Part shown: piece by piece, positions 50,663 to 60,836 of the stretch
Layout of the letters: every line of letters begins with the position of its first letter
Numbering within the stretch: position 1 is the stretch's first letter
Assembly: GCA_020846005.1 (NCBI GenBank)
Contig: JADLEQ010000034.1
Coordinates: 21,910-85,909 of the forward strand
From: Polyangiaceae bacterium
GTDB taxonomy: Bacteria; Myxococcota_A; Polyangia; Polyangiales; Polyangiaceae
Length of the DNA: 64,000 bases
Direction of reading: 5' to 3'
Notes under the pieces: generated by a model
The model's database searches: none
What the model was told of the DNA's origin: nothing
What the model saw: the letters and a program-made list of their open reading frames with translations, nothing else
Made by a program: the position numbers and the translations under genes

Positions 50663-52471
50663 ATGCTGCGCCGCACGCTCCTGCTGCTCGCTCTCCCCTG
50701 GCTCATCGCCTGCGGCGCGGAGGATCCACCGCGCGAGCCTCCCGTAGCCGAGCGGTGCCCGTCGGGCTGCTTCGGCTACACGCCGCGCTGGGCGTTCGAG
50801 CCGTGGATCAGCAAGGACATCTCCAGCGGCGCCGACACCCGGACGTTCGTCGGCGGCTTCCGCGAGCGCGACATCCCCGTCGGCGTGGTCGTGCTCGATA
50901 GCCCCTGGGAGACGAACTACAACACCTTCGTGCCCAACCCGACGCGGTACCCCGCGTTCGACGAGCTGGTGGGCGAGCTCGGCGACCAGGGCGTGCGGGT
51001 CGTGTGCTGGATGACGGGCCTCGTGAACTGGACGAGCGTCGACTTCGAGGCAGGAGGCGACACCTACGCGGGGCCGGCGCCGAACTTCGAGGAGGGCGAC
51101 GCGCGCGGCTTCTTCGTCAACGACGCCGAGCTCTACAATTGGTGGAAGGGCCGCGGCGCGGGGGTCGACTACTTCTCCCCGGAGGCGCGGGCGTGGTGGC
51201 ACGCGCAGCAGCGCGCGCTGCTCGAGGAGTCGGGGCTCAGCGGGTGGAAGCTCGACTTCGGGGATCAGTACATCGCGTCCGATCCCGTCCAGACCTCCGC
51301 GGGGCCGAAGTCCCACCAAGAGTACAGCGAGCAGTACTACCGGGCCGAGTACGAGAACGGCGTCGCGGTGCGGGGCGCCGAGGAGTTCGTGACGATGGTG
51401 CGGCCCTACGATCGTTCCTACGGCTTCCCTGGGCGGACGTACGCCCGCAAGGAGCACGCCCCCGTGGGCTGGGTAGGCGACAACCGGCGCGACTGGATCG
51501 GGCTCGCGGACGCGCTCGACCACGTGTTCCGCTCCGCCGAGCTCGGCTACGTCGTCCTCGGCTCCGACATCGGCGGCTACCTCGACCGGGACGACGAGAA
51601 CCTCCTCGAGCCCGAGATCCCCTTCGACCAGACGAACTTCGCCCGCTGGACGGCGCTCGGCGCGCTGATGCCGTTCATGCAGCTCCACGGCCGCGCCAAC
51701 CTCGAGCCCTGGAGCCTCGCCGAGCGGCCCGAGGAGACGGTGGAGCTCTACCGCTACTGGGCGACGCTCCACCACGAGCTCGTGCCGTTCTTCTACAGCC
51801 TCGCCGAGGAGGCGTACGCCGGAGGGCCGACGATCGTGCGGCCGATCGGGGACGCCACGGCGTGGGCGGGCGACTATCGCTTCCAGGTGGGCGACGCCCT
51901 GCTCGTCGCGCCGCTAATCGACGCGACGGGCCGCCGCGACGTGGCGCTCCCCGCGGACGCGAGCTGGTACGACTGGTGGGACCTTGGCGCGGACGCGCTC
52001 CCCGGCGGGGGGACGCTCGCGCGCGACTACGCGGACGATCGCCTCCGGCTGCCGCTCTTCGTCCGCGCGGGCGCCATCGTGCCGGTGGAGGCCGGCGCGT
52101 CGGTCACCGGGCTCGGCGCTTCCGCGGCCGCGGACGCGCTGACGGTCCTCGTGTGGCCCGGCGCCGCGACGAGCCGCTTCCGCGTGCACGAGCGGGACCG
52201 CAGCGTGACGGAGATCGAGGCGACGGCGGGCGGCGCGGGCGCGCCGGCCCGCGTGTGCGTGCGCGGCACGCTCACGCGCGCGACCTGGCTCCGGGTCCGC
52301 AGCGACTCCGCGCCCACCGAGGTGCTCGTCGACGCTCGCGCGCTCCCCAACCGATCGACCGTCGCCGCCCTCGAGGCGGAGGCGGAGGGCTGGCGGGACG
52401 ACCGCGCGTCGCGGACGACCTGGGTCCGGCTCGCGCCGTCCCGGCGCTCCGCGTGCGTGACCCTCGGCTAG
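50663..52471 (+). CDS. Glycoside hydrolase family 31 lipoprotein
   Basis: A 602-residue exported alpha-glycosidase. Signal peptide with lipobox LALPWLIAC. The GH31 catalytic nucleophile is Asp198 in GWKLDFGDQY, and the acid/base Asp273 in VGDNRRDWIG. The TIM-barrel strand FRERDIPVGVVVLDSPW and LGSDIGGYLDRD are typical. The latter shape (SDIGGY) is also seen in sulfoquinovosidases and alpha-xylosidases, so the sugar is open. C-terminal beta domains to ~600. 42 bases after the SDR, perhaps same direction transcript. Confidence 0.87.
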   Translation: MLRRTLLLLALPWLIACGAEDPPREPPVAERCPSGCFGYTPRWAFEPWISKDISSGADTRTFVGGFRERDIPVGVVVLDSPWETNYNTFVPNPTRYPAFDELVGELGDQGVRVVCWMTGLVNWTSVDFEAGGDTYAGPAPNFEEGDARGFFVNDAELYNWWKGRGAGVDYFSPEARAWWHAQQRALLEESGLSGWKLDFGDQYIASDPVQTSAGPKSHQEYSEQYYRAEYENGVAVRGAEEFVTMVRPYDRSYGFPGRTYARKEHAPVGWVGDNRRDWIGLADALDHVFRSAELGYVVLGSDIGGYLDRDDENLLEPEIPFDQTNFARWTALGALMPFMQLHGRANLEPWSLAERPEETVELYRYWATLHHELVPFFYSLAEEAYAGGPTIVRPIGDATAWAGDYRFQVGDALLVAPLIDATGRRDVALPADASWYDWWDLGADALPGGGTLARDYADDRLRLPLFVRAGAIVPVEAGASVTGLGASAAADALTVLVWPGAATSRFRVHERDRSVTEIEATAGGAGAPARVCVRGTLTRATWLRVRSDSAPTEVLVDARALPNRSTVAALEAEAEGWRDDRASRTTWVRLAPSRRSACVTLG

Positions 52472-52854
52472 CCGGCCGCCCCGGGGACGTCCTGGGGACA
52501 CCCGGTGAGCATCCGGGTGACATCCCGAGGAGAATCGTGGGGCAACCTGTGTTCAGGGCGGCGAAAGCGCAGCACTGTTCGTAGGTTGAGCGGGCAGGTG
52601 GGGATCGAGTCGAGCCCATCCCGACCCATTGTGGTTTTTTCTTGCGGCGCCCCAAGATCTTGGGGTAAGAAGGCCTTCCCGCGTCGATCTGGGATCGGCG
52701 TGGAGACTGAAAGCACATTCACCTGAGATCGACCGGCTGAAGATCCTGCACTGAACCAGGGTTCAGCTCGACGGTCGCCCCAGGAACGAAATCGGCGCCC
52801 GCCTCCGACGACCGGGAGCGGCGGCACCAGGCAGAGACAGCAAGAGAGAGGTCC
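52472..52854 (+). other. Intergenic/leader region upstream of nrdJ
   Basis: 383 bases without a credible gene. Base composition is lower in GC near 52625-52740 than in the flanks. Apart from the palindrome and promoter-like hexamers, I find no hairpin-rich cobalamin riboswitch core (no GCCACTG B12 box), so regulation by B12 riboswitch is not supported. The presumed leader of about 170 nucleotides is unassigned. Confidence 0.6.
52619..52671 (+). promoter_or_regulatory. Putative NrdR-box operator and sigma-70-like promoter of nrdJ
   Basis: CCCCAAGATCTTGGGG at 52650-52665 is a perfect 16-base palindrome with the AA..AT..TT core of NrdR boxes. A degenerate second half-box, CATTGTGG, ends at 52634, giving 31 bases between box starts, close to three turns, a spacing seen for paired NrdR boxes. 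TTGCGG at 52642 and TAAGAA at 52666 could be -35 and -10 with an 18-base spacer that the palindrome fills. It sits 190 bases before the RNR start. Confidence 0.5.
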
Positions 52855-55800
52855 ATGGGTAGTGACTCGCGACGCAGCGCGGCGCGAGCCGGAGAGGCTT
52901 TCGCTCACGATCCGCCGCCGGTCCCCCGGCGGGCCGGGGTCGCCCGAGACGAACGCGAGCAGCACGGACGAAAGGAGCGAGGGAGCATGGCGCAGTCGAC
53001 GATCGTGGGTCAGGACATCCGCAGCGCGAGCAACGGCTCGCCCCCCGAGCAGGCCGAGGGGCGCCTGGAGGCGGGCTCCAGGCGCGCGAGCCGGGACTCC
53101 CACGCCGCGCCGCCAGCGACCGGCCGCTCGGGGACGGAGCGCCAGCCCAAGGAGCGCAAGCGCCGCCGCGGCCTCGCGCTCGAGCGCCACTTCACCGTCG
53201 CGGGGACGAGCGCCTACGACTCCGTCGTCTGGGAGCGCCGCCAGAGCGTCATCACCAACCCGGACGGCTCGGTCGTCTTCAAGATGGAGGGCGCGGAGAT
53301 CCCGGCGGCGTGGTCACAGCTCGCGACCGACATCGTCGTCTCCAAGTACTTCCGCAAGGCGGGCGTGCAGGCCGCCACCGAGTCCAGCGCTCCGAAGGGC
53401 GAGGCGAGCGTGCGCCAGGTGGTGCACCGGATCGCGCACACCCTGCGCCGCGCCGGCGAGGACCAGGGCGGCTACTTCGCGACGCGCAAGGACGCCGACA
53501 CCTTCGAGCAGGAACTCGCCTGGCTCTTGCTGAACCAGTACGGCGCGTTCAACTCTCCCGTCTGGTTCAACTGCGGCCTCTACCACGAGTACGGCATCGA
53601 GGGCTCGGGCGGCAACTGGGCGTGGGCCGAGGCGGCAGCCGACGTGGCGGAGACGCCGAACGCCTACCAGCAGCCCCAGTGCTCGGCCTGCTTCATCCAG
53701 AGCGTCGCCGACGACCTCATGAGCATCTACGACCTCGTGAAGGCCGAGGCGCGTCTCTTCAAGTACGGCTCGGGGACGGGCAGCAACTTCAGCAGCATCC
53801 GAGGCAAGCAGGAGAAGCTCTCCGGCGGCGGGACCTCCAGCGGGCTGATGAGCTTCCTCGAGGTCTTCGACCGCGCCGCGGGCGCCACCAAGAGCGGCGG
53901 CACCACGCGCCGCGCGGCGAAGATGGTGTGCCTCGACATGGACCACCCAGAGATCGTCGACTTCGTGAACTGGAAGGTGCGCGAGGAGCGCAAGGCGCGC
54001 GCGCTGATCGCGGCCGGCTTCGAGGCGGACTTCAACGGTGAGGCCTACAAGACGGTCAGCGGCCAGAACTCCAACAACTCCATCCGCGTCACCGACGCCT
54101 TCATGAAGGCCGCGCTCGGCGGCGGCAAGTGGCAGACGACCGCCCGCACGACCGGGCACGTGGTCGACACCCTCGAGGCCGCCGACCTCTGGGATCAGGT
54201 CGCCGAGGCCGCCTGGGCGTGCGCGGATCCGGGTGTCCAGTACGACTCCACGATCAACCGCTGGCACACCTGCCCCAACTCGGGGCGGATCAACGCCTCC
54301 AACCCGTGCTCCGAGTACATGTTCCTCGACGACACGGCGTGCAACCTCTCCAGCTTGAACCTCACGAAGTTCCTCCGCGAGGACGGCAGCTTCGACGTGG
54401 ACGGCTACCGCCACGCCATCGAGGTCTTCTTCCTCGCGCAGGAGATCCTCGTGGACTTCTCCAGCTACCCGACCCGTCGGATCGCGAAGAACTCGCACGA
54501 CTACCGGCCGCTGGGGCTCGGTTACGCGAACCTCGGGACGCTGCTCATGCTGCTCGGCATCCCGTACGACTCCGACGAGGGCCGTGCGGTGGCCGGGGCG
54601 CTCACGGCGATCCTGTGCGGGCACGCGTACGCGACGAGCGCACGCATCGCGGAGTCGAAGGAGCCGTTCGCGGGCTTCGCGCGCAACCGCGAGCCGATGC
54701 TGCGGGTCATGCGGATGCACCAGGACGCCGCGTACGCGATCGATCGCGACGAGTGCCCGGAGGCGCTCTGGCGCGCGGCGTGCCAGACGTGGGACGAGGC
54801 AGTGCGGCTCGGGCAGCAGCACGGCTACCGGAACGCGCAGTCGACGGTCCTCGCGCCGACGGGCACCATCGGGCTCTTGATGGACTGCGACACGACGGGC
54901 GTCGAGCCGGATTTCGCGCTCGTGAAGTTCAAGAAGCTGGCCGGCGGCGGCTACTTCAAGATCGTGAACCAGTCGGTCCCGGAGGCGCTCCATCGGCTCG
55001 GCTACACCGAGCTCCAGATCCGCGAGATCGTCGCCTACGTCTCCGGCACCAACACGTTGCTCGGCGCACCGCACGTGAACCGCGCGGCGCTCAAGGCGAA
55101 GGGGCTGGCCGACGAGGACCTGCGCAAGATCGAGGCCGCGCTCCCCGGGGTGTTCTCGCTCGAGCTCGCCTTCGCCCCGTGGGTCGTCGGCGTCGACACC
55201 TTCGAGCGGCTCGGGATCCCCGCCGATCAGGCGAACGCGAGCGGGTTCCGCCTCCTCGCGCACCTCGGCTTCACCGAGGCTCAGATCGCGGAGGCCAACG
55301 ACGTGATCGTCGGCCGGATGACCATCGAGGGCGCGCCCTACCTCCGCATCGAGCACTACCCGGTGTTCGACTGCGCGAACCGCTGCGGGCGCACCGGGGA
55401 GCGCTTCCTCGCGGCGATGGCGCACATCAAGATGATGGCGGCCGTGCAGCCCTTCCTCTCGGGAGCCATCAGCAAGACGGTCAACCTCCCGAACGAGTCG
55501 ACGGTCGAGGACGTCCGCACCATCTACGAAGAGGGCTGGCGCCTCGGCCTGAAGGCGGTCGCCCTCTACCGCGACGGCTGCAAGGCCTCGCAGCCGCTGT
55601 CGACCACCAGCGAGAGCCAGTCGGCGGCCGAGCCGAGCGCCGAGTCCGTGCGCCCGGCCGCGGCTCCGCTCGTCCCGGCGACCCGCCCGGAGGGGATCCG
55701 GGTCCGCCTGCCGAAGAAGCGCCGTGGCTTCACGCAGGAGGCGCACGTCGGCGGGCACAAGGTGTTCCTCCGCACGGGCGAGTACGAGGACGGCTCCCTC

Positions 55801-56343
55801 GGCGAGATCTTCATCGACATGCACAAGGAGGGCGCCGCGTTCCGCTCGCTGATGAACTGCTTCGCCATGTCGGTGTCGATCGGGCTCCAGTACGGCGTCC
55901 CGCTGTCCCAGTTCGTCGAGCAGTTCACCTTCACGCGCTTCGAGCCGCAGGGCTCCGTCACCGGCCACCCGAACATCAAGTTCGCGACCTCGATCGTGGA
56001 TTACATCTTCCGAGTGCTCGGCGTGGAGTACCTCGAGCGCTACGACTTCGCGCAGGTGAAGCCCGCGGAGCGCTCGAGCGAGCCGAGCCCGATCGAGGAT
56101 CCGACCCGGCCGCTCCTCGTCGAGGCGCGGAGCGCGGCGAACACCCTGCCGCCCGACTCGTTCGTGCCCGAGTCCCTGCCGCCCGCCTCGCTCGACGACG
56201 CGCACGCCCACGGCGCCCTCGACGCGCACCTCGAGGAGCTGATGGGCGACGCGCCGGTCTGCGACTCTTGCGGCCACATCACCGTCCGCAACGGCGCCTG
56301 CTACAAGTGCCTGAACTGCGGTAACTCCATGGGCTGCAGCTGA
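52855..56343 (+). CDS. nrdJ: Vitamin B12-dependent (class II) ribonucleoside-diphosphate reductase
   Basis: 1162 residues; reduces ribonucleotides to deoxyribonucleotides with adenosylcobalamin. Seen: CSACFIQSV (Cys276, 279), [16 protein letters not shown], active-site [20 protein letters not shown] (Cys485), [10 protein letters not shown], and a C-terminal redox/zinc segment [12 protein letters not shown], then [14 protein letters not shown]. The N-terminal ~100 residues are basic and variable. Two possible starts: ATG 52855 after AGAGAGAGG, and ATG 52987 after AAGGAG with a 9-base spacing; the second would remove an Arg-rich tail of 44 residues. O2-independent dNTP supply is the known family role. 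Confidence 0.96.
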   Translation: MGSDSRRSAARAGEAFAHDPPPVPRRAGVARDEREQHGRKERGSMAQSTIVGQDIRSASNGSPPEQAEGRLEAGSRRASRDSHAAPPATGRSGTERQPKERKRRRGLALERHFTVAGTSAYDSVVWERRQSVITNPDGSVVFKMEGAEIPAAWSQLATDIVVSKYFRKAGVQAATESSAPKGEASVRQVVHRIAHTLRRAGEDQGGYFATRKDADTFEQELAWLLLNQYGAFNSPVWFNCGLYHEYGIEGSGGNWAWAEAAADVAETPNAYQQPQCSACFIQSVADDLMSIYDLVKAEARLFKYGSGTGSNFSSIRGKQEKLSGGGTSSGLMSFLEVFDRAAGATKSGGTTRRAAKMVCLDMDHPEIVDFVNWKVREERKARALIAAGFEADFNGEAYKTVSGQNSNNSIRVTDAFMKAALGGGKWQTTARTTGHVVDTLEAADLWDQVAEAAWACADPGVQYDSTINRWHTCPNSGRINASNPCSEYMFLDDTACNLSSLNLTKFLREDGSFDVDGYRHAIEVFFLAQEILVDFSSYPTRRIAKNSHDYRPLGLGYANLGTLLMLLGIPYDSDEGRAVAGALTAILCGHAYATSARIAESKEPFAGFARNREPMLRVMRMHQDAAYAIDRDECPEALWRAACQTWDEAVRLGQQHGYRNAQSTVLAPTGTIGLLMDCDTTGVEPDFALVKFKKLAGGGYFKIVNQSVPEALHRLGYTELQIREIVAYVSGTNTLLGAPHVNRAALKAKGLADEDLRKIEAALPGVFSLELAFAPWVVGVDTFERLGIPADQANASGFRLLAHLGFTEAQIAEANDVIVGRMTIEGAPYLRIEHYPVFDCANRCGRTGERFLAAMAHIKMMAAVQPFLSGAISKTVNLPNESTVEDVRTIYEEGWRLGLKAVALYRDGCKASQPLSTTSESQSAAEPSAESVRPAAAPLVPATRPEGIRVRLPKKRRGFTQEAHVGGHKVFLRTGEYEDGSLGEIFIDMHKEGAAFRSLMNCFAMSVSIGLQYGVPLSQFVEQFTFTRFEPQGSVTGHPNIKFATSIVDYIFRVLGVEYLERYDFAQVKPAERSSEPSPIEDPTRPLLVEARSAANTLPPDSFVPESLPPASLDDAHAHGALDAHLEELMGDAPVCDSCGHITVRNGACYKCLNCGNSMGCS

Positions 56344-56355
56344 GCCCGGCGGGGC

Positions 56356-56388
56356 CGCGCGCGCTCGGCCGCGAGCCGGGCGCGCGCG
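56356..56388 (+). terminator. Hairpin downstream of nrdJ
   Basis: Just after the nrdJ stop, GCGCGCGCTCGGC pairs with GCCGGGCGCGCGC (one G-T wobble), flanking a 5-base loop, 14 base pairs with the flanking C-G. No T-run follows. A plausible GC-type transcription terminator, not proven. Confidence 0.45.
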
Positions 56389-56428
56389 CCGTGGCGCCCG
56401 CGGCCCGTTTCGGTTATTCCCCATCCCC

Positions 56429-56857
56429 ATGCGTGATTCCCGTCTGATCGCGCCGTGCGCGCTGGCACTGGTCGTGGCGAGCCTCCTCGCCTGCAAGAAG
56501 TCCGAGCCGGCGCCGGAGCCGACGCCGGCCCCCGCCGTTTCCGCTGCCGCGCCGGCGAGCGTCGTCGCGGAGCCCGCGCCGGCCCCCAGCGCGAGCGCCG
56601 AGGCGCCCACCGCGGCGGTGCCGGGCACGGCGAGCGCCCGCCCGGCGCCGGCCGCGTACAAGGCGATCGAGGCGTGCTGCGGTGCGCTCTCGGCTGCGGA
56701 GAAGAAGGGGGGCCACACTGCGGCCAAGTACCGCGCCGCCGCGGCCGTGTGCGGAGGGCTGGTACAGCGCGTGAAGTCGGGCGCGGCGAGCGTGGACGGC
56801 GCCCGCACCACGCTCCGGGCGCAGCTCCACGGCGTGCCGATCCCCGGCGGCTGCTGA
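56429..56857 (+). CDS. Small lipoprotein of unknown function
   Basis: A 142-residue lipoprotein (lipobox VASLLAC) with a Pro/Ala/Ser-rich linker, then a ~70-residue helical domain with four Cys (ACCGAL, VCGGLV, ending GGC). Downstream of the nrdJ hairpin, so likely has its own promoter. No family recognised. Confidence 0.65.
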   Translation: MRDSRLIAPCALALVVASLLACKKSEPAPEPTPAPAVSAAAPASVVAEPAPAPSASAEAPTAAVPGTASARPAPAAYKAIEACCGALSAAEKKGGHTAAKYRAAAAVCGGLVQRVKSGAASVDGARTTLRAQLHGVPIPGGC

Positions 56858-56960
56858 GCCGCTCCCAGGCGGGCGCCACGCGAGGTGGTGGCTCGGTTGA
56901 CAGGACCCACGCGCCTCCGTAGCGTCGCATCGGCAGGGAGAGCGTACGAGCGGAGGCGCG

Positions 56961-58391
56961 ATGCGAGGACGAGCGTTGGCGATCGGGTTGGTGAGCGTGG
57001 TGGCCGCCGCGGGTCCGAGCTGCAGCGCCACGGGCGACCCAGCGAGCGGCGCGGGCGGCGCGGCGGCAGGCGGGGGTGCCGCAGGCGCCGGGGCCACCGG
57101 CAGCGGCGGGCTCGGCGCGGCGGGCGGCTCCGGCTGGGGCGGCGACGCCGCCCTCCCCCCGCCCACGGGCGCGCGTCTGCTGGGCACCGTCTGGAGCCCG
57201 CACGCGGACGGCAAGGCGCCGCTCTTTCCGATCGCGGGGGCGCTGGTCGCGGCGTTCGTCGATCCTCCGTCCGCGCTGCCGACCGAGGTCGCGTGCGACG
57301 CCTGCGTCGAGATCCCGACGGGCATCCCGTGGACGACGTCCGCGGCCGACGGCACCTTCCACCTCGACGTGCAGCCCGGCGCCACGTTCTGGCTCACCGT
57401 CCAGAAGGGGCAGTTCCGCCGGGTGCGGCAGTACACCGCGCCGAGCACGACCGGCGAGGTCGCCGTGGAGCCCGAGCTCACCAGCCTCCCGAACCACAGC
57501 GACGTCGCGCTCGGCGACGCCATCCCCCGCATCGCGCTCGTCTACGGCGACTACGACCACATCGAGGACGTGTTCGCGAAGGTCGGCCTCGGCTCGGAGG
57601 ACGGCGCGTACGGCCACGCATGGGGCACGGAGGCGGGGCACTTCGACGTGTTCGACAACTCCGGCCCCGGCGAGCCGAAGCACGGCGAGCCGCTCGTGAA
57701 CCTGCTGGGCAACCCCGCGCGGATGGCCGAGTACCAGGTGATCCTCTTCGCGTGCTCCTACAACGCGAACTTCGCGTTCATGAACAACGCGGGCACTCAG
57801 CAGGCGCTGCGCGACTGGGTGTGGCAGGGCGGCAAGCTGTACGTCTCGGACTACGCGATGCCGGTCGTCGAGATGCCGTGGCACGACTTCGTCTGGTTCA
57901 CCAACCCGCTGAGCAGCGGCTGCAACGAGAACGCCTTCCCGCCCACGTGCAACCACGGGCCGCCCTTCGACTCCAAGGCCACCATCCCGGATCAGCCGAC
58001 CTCCGACTGGCTCTCGGCCATGGGGCAGCTCTCCGGCCTGGTGGTGAAAGAGAACTGGAACACCATCGGCGAGCTCTTCGAGGGCGTCGTGGGTCAGGAT
58101 CCGGGAGGCGCCACGCTGAAGCAGAAGCCCAAGGTGTGGGTTCAGGGCCCCTGGAGCTACCCGAAGGAGGACTTGGAGTCGTTCGGGCAGGACCCAGCGA
58201 CGTGGGATTTGTCCGAGCACCCGCTCACCGTGACCTGGCCGTACAATTGCGGGCGCGTGCTCTACACGACGTACCACACCGTCGGGGGCACCCTTGGCGG
58301 CCGGCACCCGGGCCTCATCGCGCAAGAGCGGATCCTGTTTCACCTGCTGATGGAGCTGACCGTCTGCCCCGAGATCCCGGTCGTCCGCTGA
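56961..58391 (+). CDS. Large lipoprotein with Gly/Ala linker, function unknown
   Basis: A 476-residue protein with good ribosome site (GGAGGCG) before the ATG, signal peptide with lipobox AAAGPSC, a Gly/Ala linker (~22-60), a beta-rich segment with ADGTFHLDVQPGATFWLTV that looks like a carboxypeptidase-regulatory-type domain, and a ~300-residue domain with VILFACSYNANF and GGKLYVSDYAM. The latter resembles a class-I glutamine-amidotransferase-like/ThuA-like Rossmann, but no active-site set is complete to my reading. Exported. Confidence 0.72.
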   Translation: MRGRALAIGLVSVVAAAGPSCSATGDPASGAGGAAAGGGAAGAGATGSGGLGAAGGSGWGGDAALPPPTGARLLGTVWSPHADGKAPLFPIAGALVAAFVDPPSALPTEVACDACVEIPTGIPWTTSAADGTFHLDVQPGATFWLTVQKGQFRRVRQYTAPSTTGEVAVEPELTSLPNHSDVALGDAIPRIALVYGDYDHIEDVFAKVGLGSEDGAYGHAWGTEAGHFDVFDNSGPGEPKHGEPLVNLLGNPARMAEYQVILFACSYNANFAFMNNAGTQQALRDWVWQGGKLYVSDYAMPVVEMPWHDFVWFTNPLSSGCNENAFPPTCNHGPPFDSKATIPDQPTSDWLSAMGQLSGLVVKENWNTIGELFEGVVGQDPGGATLKQKPKVWVQGPWSYPKEDLESFGQDPATWDLSEHPLTVTWPYNCGRVLYTTYHTVGGTLGGRHPGLIAQERILFHLLMELTVCPEIPVVR

Positions 58392-58457
58392 GGTGGCCGC
58401 GCCGCGCGCCGGCGCGCTGACCTCGTCGACGACTCCGGCCGGCACCGCCCCCCGCGG

Positions 58458-58549
58458 CGACGAGACACCGCCCCCGGCGGCGACGAGACACCGCCCGCGG
58501 CGGCGACGAGACACCGCCCGCGGCGGCGACGAGACACCGCCCGCGGCGG
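58458..58549. repeat. 23-bp tandem repeat, four copies, upstream of relA
   Basis: Four head-to-tail copies of CGACGAGACACCGCCCGCGG plus CGG, with a single C/G difference in the first copy, occupy most of the 206-base spacer between the lipoprotein stop and the RelA/SpoT start. 23 is not a multiple of 3 and no gene spans it, so it is a spacer minisatellite likely to vary in number between strains. Confidence 0.95.
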
Positions 58550-58597
58550 CGACGATCGGCCCCCGCGGGCGGCGAAGCGCCGCCAACTGGCGGCCGG

Positions 58598-60811
58598 GTG
58601 CACGCCCGACTACGATTTGCGAGTCGGCGCCCGCGCTGGTCGCCGCCACCGGCCTGCTTGCAAGTAGAAGACCTCCTCGGTCAGATCCGGAGCTACCACC
58701 CCGGGGCGGACACCGTCCTCATCCGGAGCGCGTGGCAGTACGCCGAGTGGGCGCACCGCGAGCAGAAGCGCAAGAGCGGGGATCCCTACTTCATCCACCC
58801 CGCCTCGGTCGCCGGCGTCATCGCGACGCTCCGTCTCGACGCGGCGAGCGTCTGCGCGGGCCTGCTCCACGACGTGCTCGAGGACACCCCCGTGACCTCG
58901 TCCGATCTCGAGCGCGAGTTCGGGCGCGAGATCGCCACGCTGGTCGACGGCGTGACGAAGCTCGGCAAGGTCAACTTCGGCTCGCGGGAGGATCGCCAGG
59001 CCGAGAGCTTCCGCAAGATGGTCGTGGCGATGGCGCAGGACATCCGCGTCCTCCTGGTGAAGCTCTGCGATCGCCTGGACAACATGCGCACGCTCGACCA
59101 CATGAAGGAGGAGAGCCAGGAGCGCATCGCCCAGGAGACGATGGACATCTACGCGCCGCTCGCCAACCGCCTGGGCATCCAGCGCGTCAAGAGCGAGCTC
59201 GAGGATCTCTCGTTCCGCTACCTGCAGCCGGGCCCTTACCGCGAGATCACGCAGAAGCTCTACAAGTCGCAGAAGGAGCGCGACCGCTACATCGACGGCG
59301 TCTGCAAGACGCTGTCGTCCCGCCTGGCAGAGCACCACTTCGGCTCCGAGGTCACCGGGCGCGCCAAGCACGTCTACTCGATCTGGCGCAAGATGCAGGA
59401 GCAGAACGCCGACGTCGAGTCGCTGTTCGACGTGCTCGCGTTCCGTGTGTGCGTGGAGAGCGTCGCAGACTGCTACGCGGTGCTCGGCGTCGTCCACTCT
59501 CGGTGGACACCGGTGCCGGGTCGCTTCAAGGACTACATCGCGCTGCCGAAGCCGAACATGTACCAGTCGCTGCACACGGCCGTCCTCGGCCCCGGCGGCC
59601 AGCGCATCGAGATCCAGATCCGCACCCACGAGATGCACCGCGTGGCCGAGCACGGCGTCGCCGCACACTGGCGGTACAAGGAGCGCACGGGCGGCGTCGA
59701 TCCGCGCGACGCGGAGCGGTTCGGCTGGCTGCGTCAGCTCGCGGATCATCAGTCCAACCTGCGAGATCCGGCCGAGTTCCTCGAGAGCGTGAAGATCGAC
59801 CTCTTCCCCGAGGAGGTCTACGTGTTCACCCCGAAGGGCGACGTGAAGACGCTCCCGCGCGGCGCGACGCCGGTCGATCTCGCCTTCGACATCCACTCCG
59901 ACGTGGGCTTCCGCTGCACGGGCGCCAAGGCCAACGGCCAGATCGTCCCGCTCCGTTACAAGCTACGTAACGGCGACGTGGTCGAGATCCTCACCTCGCC
60001 GAACCACGTCCCGAGCAAGGACTGGCTCGACTTCGTCGCGACGGCGCGGGCCAAGTCCCGGATCCGCGGCTACTTCCGCCAGGAGCAACGGCAGAAGAGC
60101 GTCAACCTCGGGCGCGAGCTGCTCGAGACGGAGCTCCACGCCGCAGGGGTGAGCTTCACGCGCGTGTGGCGCGACGAGGCCGAGCTGCGACGCCTCTGCG
60201 AGGAGCTCCGCCAGGGATCGTCCGAGGAGCTGCTCCTCGCCGTCGGCTACGGCAAGCTCGACGCGCACAAGGTCGCCGAGCTGATCCGCTCGCGCGGACC
60301 GACGCCCGGAGAGGTGCCGAAGGCGCTCCGCCCGGGCCCCATCGAGCAGCTCGTCCGCAAGGTCACGCGCAAGGACCAGGGCGGCATCAAGGTGAGCGGG
60401 GTAGACGACGTGCTCGTCCGCTACGCTCGGTGCTGCAATCCGCTCCCGGGCGACGCCATCATCGGCTTCATCACCCGCGGGCGTGGCGTCACCGTCCACA
60501 GGCGGGAGTGCACCAAGGCGTTCGACACCGACCCGGAGCGCCGCATCGAGGTGAGCTGGGACTCCAAGGCGAAGGTCTCGCGGCCGGTTCAGCTCAAGGT
60601 GGTCACGGCGAACAAGCCCGGCATCCTCGCGACCGTCAGCCAGACGTTCAGCGCACAGAAGCTGAACATCAGCGAGGCGAACTGCCGGGCAGAGGACGAC
60701 GACCGCGCCTGCAACGTCTTCACGTTCACGGTGAGCGATCTGACGCAGCTCCGCACGGTGATGAAGGCGCTGGAGAAGGTCTCCGGCGTCGTGAGCGTCG
60801 AGCGCGTGTGA
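58598..60811 (+). CDS. Bifunctional (p)ppGpp synthetase/hydrolase RelA/SpoT
   Basis: 737 residues from a GTG at 58598; TTG at 58658 would trim 20 N-terminal residues (MQVEDLLGQI) and looks closer to the usual family start. The HD hydrolase domain has HPASVAGV and LLHDVLEDT; the synthetase domain has RFKDYIALPK (RxKD, typical of bifunctional enzymes rather than ExDD of RelA-only), NMYQSLHT and EIQIRT. TGS domain VYVFTPKGDVKTLPRGATP, then a CC/ZFD-like segment with CCNPLPGDAI, and C-terminal ACT. It makes and breaks the stringent-response alarmone, which in myxobacteria also triggers development. Confidence 0.95.
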   Translation: MHARLRFASRRPRWSPPPACLQVEDLLGQIRSYHPGADTVLIRSAWQYAEWAHREQKRKSGDPYFIHPASVAGVIATLRLDAASVCAGLLHDVLEDTPVTSSDLEREFGREIATLVDGVTKLGKVNFGSREDRQAESFRKMVVAMAQDIRVLLVKLCDRLDNMRTLDHMKEESQERIAQETMDIYAPLANRLGIQRVKSELEDLSFRYLQPGPYREITQKLYKSQKERDRYIDGVCKTLSSRLAEHHFGSEVTGRAKHVYSIWRKMQEQNADVESLFDVLAFRVCVESVADCYAVLGVVHSRWTPVPGRFKDYIALPKPNMYQSLHTAVLGPGGQRIEIQIRTHEMHRVAEHGVAAHWRYKERTGGVDPRDAERFGWLRQLADHQSNLRDPAEFLESVKIDLFPEEVYVFTPKGDVKTLPRGATPVDLAFDIHSDVGFRCTGAKANGQIVPLRYKLRNGDVVEILTSPNHVPSKDWLDFVATARAKSRIRGYFRQEQRQKSVNLGRELLETELHAAGVSFTRVWRDEAELRRLCEELRQGSSEELLLAVGYGKLDAHKVAELIRSRGPTPGEVPKALRPGPIEQLVRKVTRKDQGGIKVSGVDDVLVRYARCCNPLPGDAIIGFITRGRGVTVHRRECTKAFDTDPERRIEVSWDSKAKVSRPVQLKVVTANKPGILATVSQTFSAQKLNISEANCRAEDDDRACNVFTFTVSDLTQLRTVMKALEKVSGVVSVERV

Positions 60812-60836
60812 CGCCGCGCCCGGGCGCGCGCTCCGG

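Noticed and set aside
52472..52854. Cobalamin riboswitch before the B12-dependent reductase
   Set aside because: No B12-box core or usual conserved stems could be seen; the enzyme uses B12 but riboswitch control is not shown.
58458..58549. CRISPR array
   Set aside because: Units follow each other with no unique spacers; it is a plain tandem repeat.
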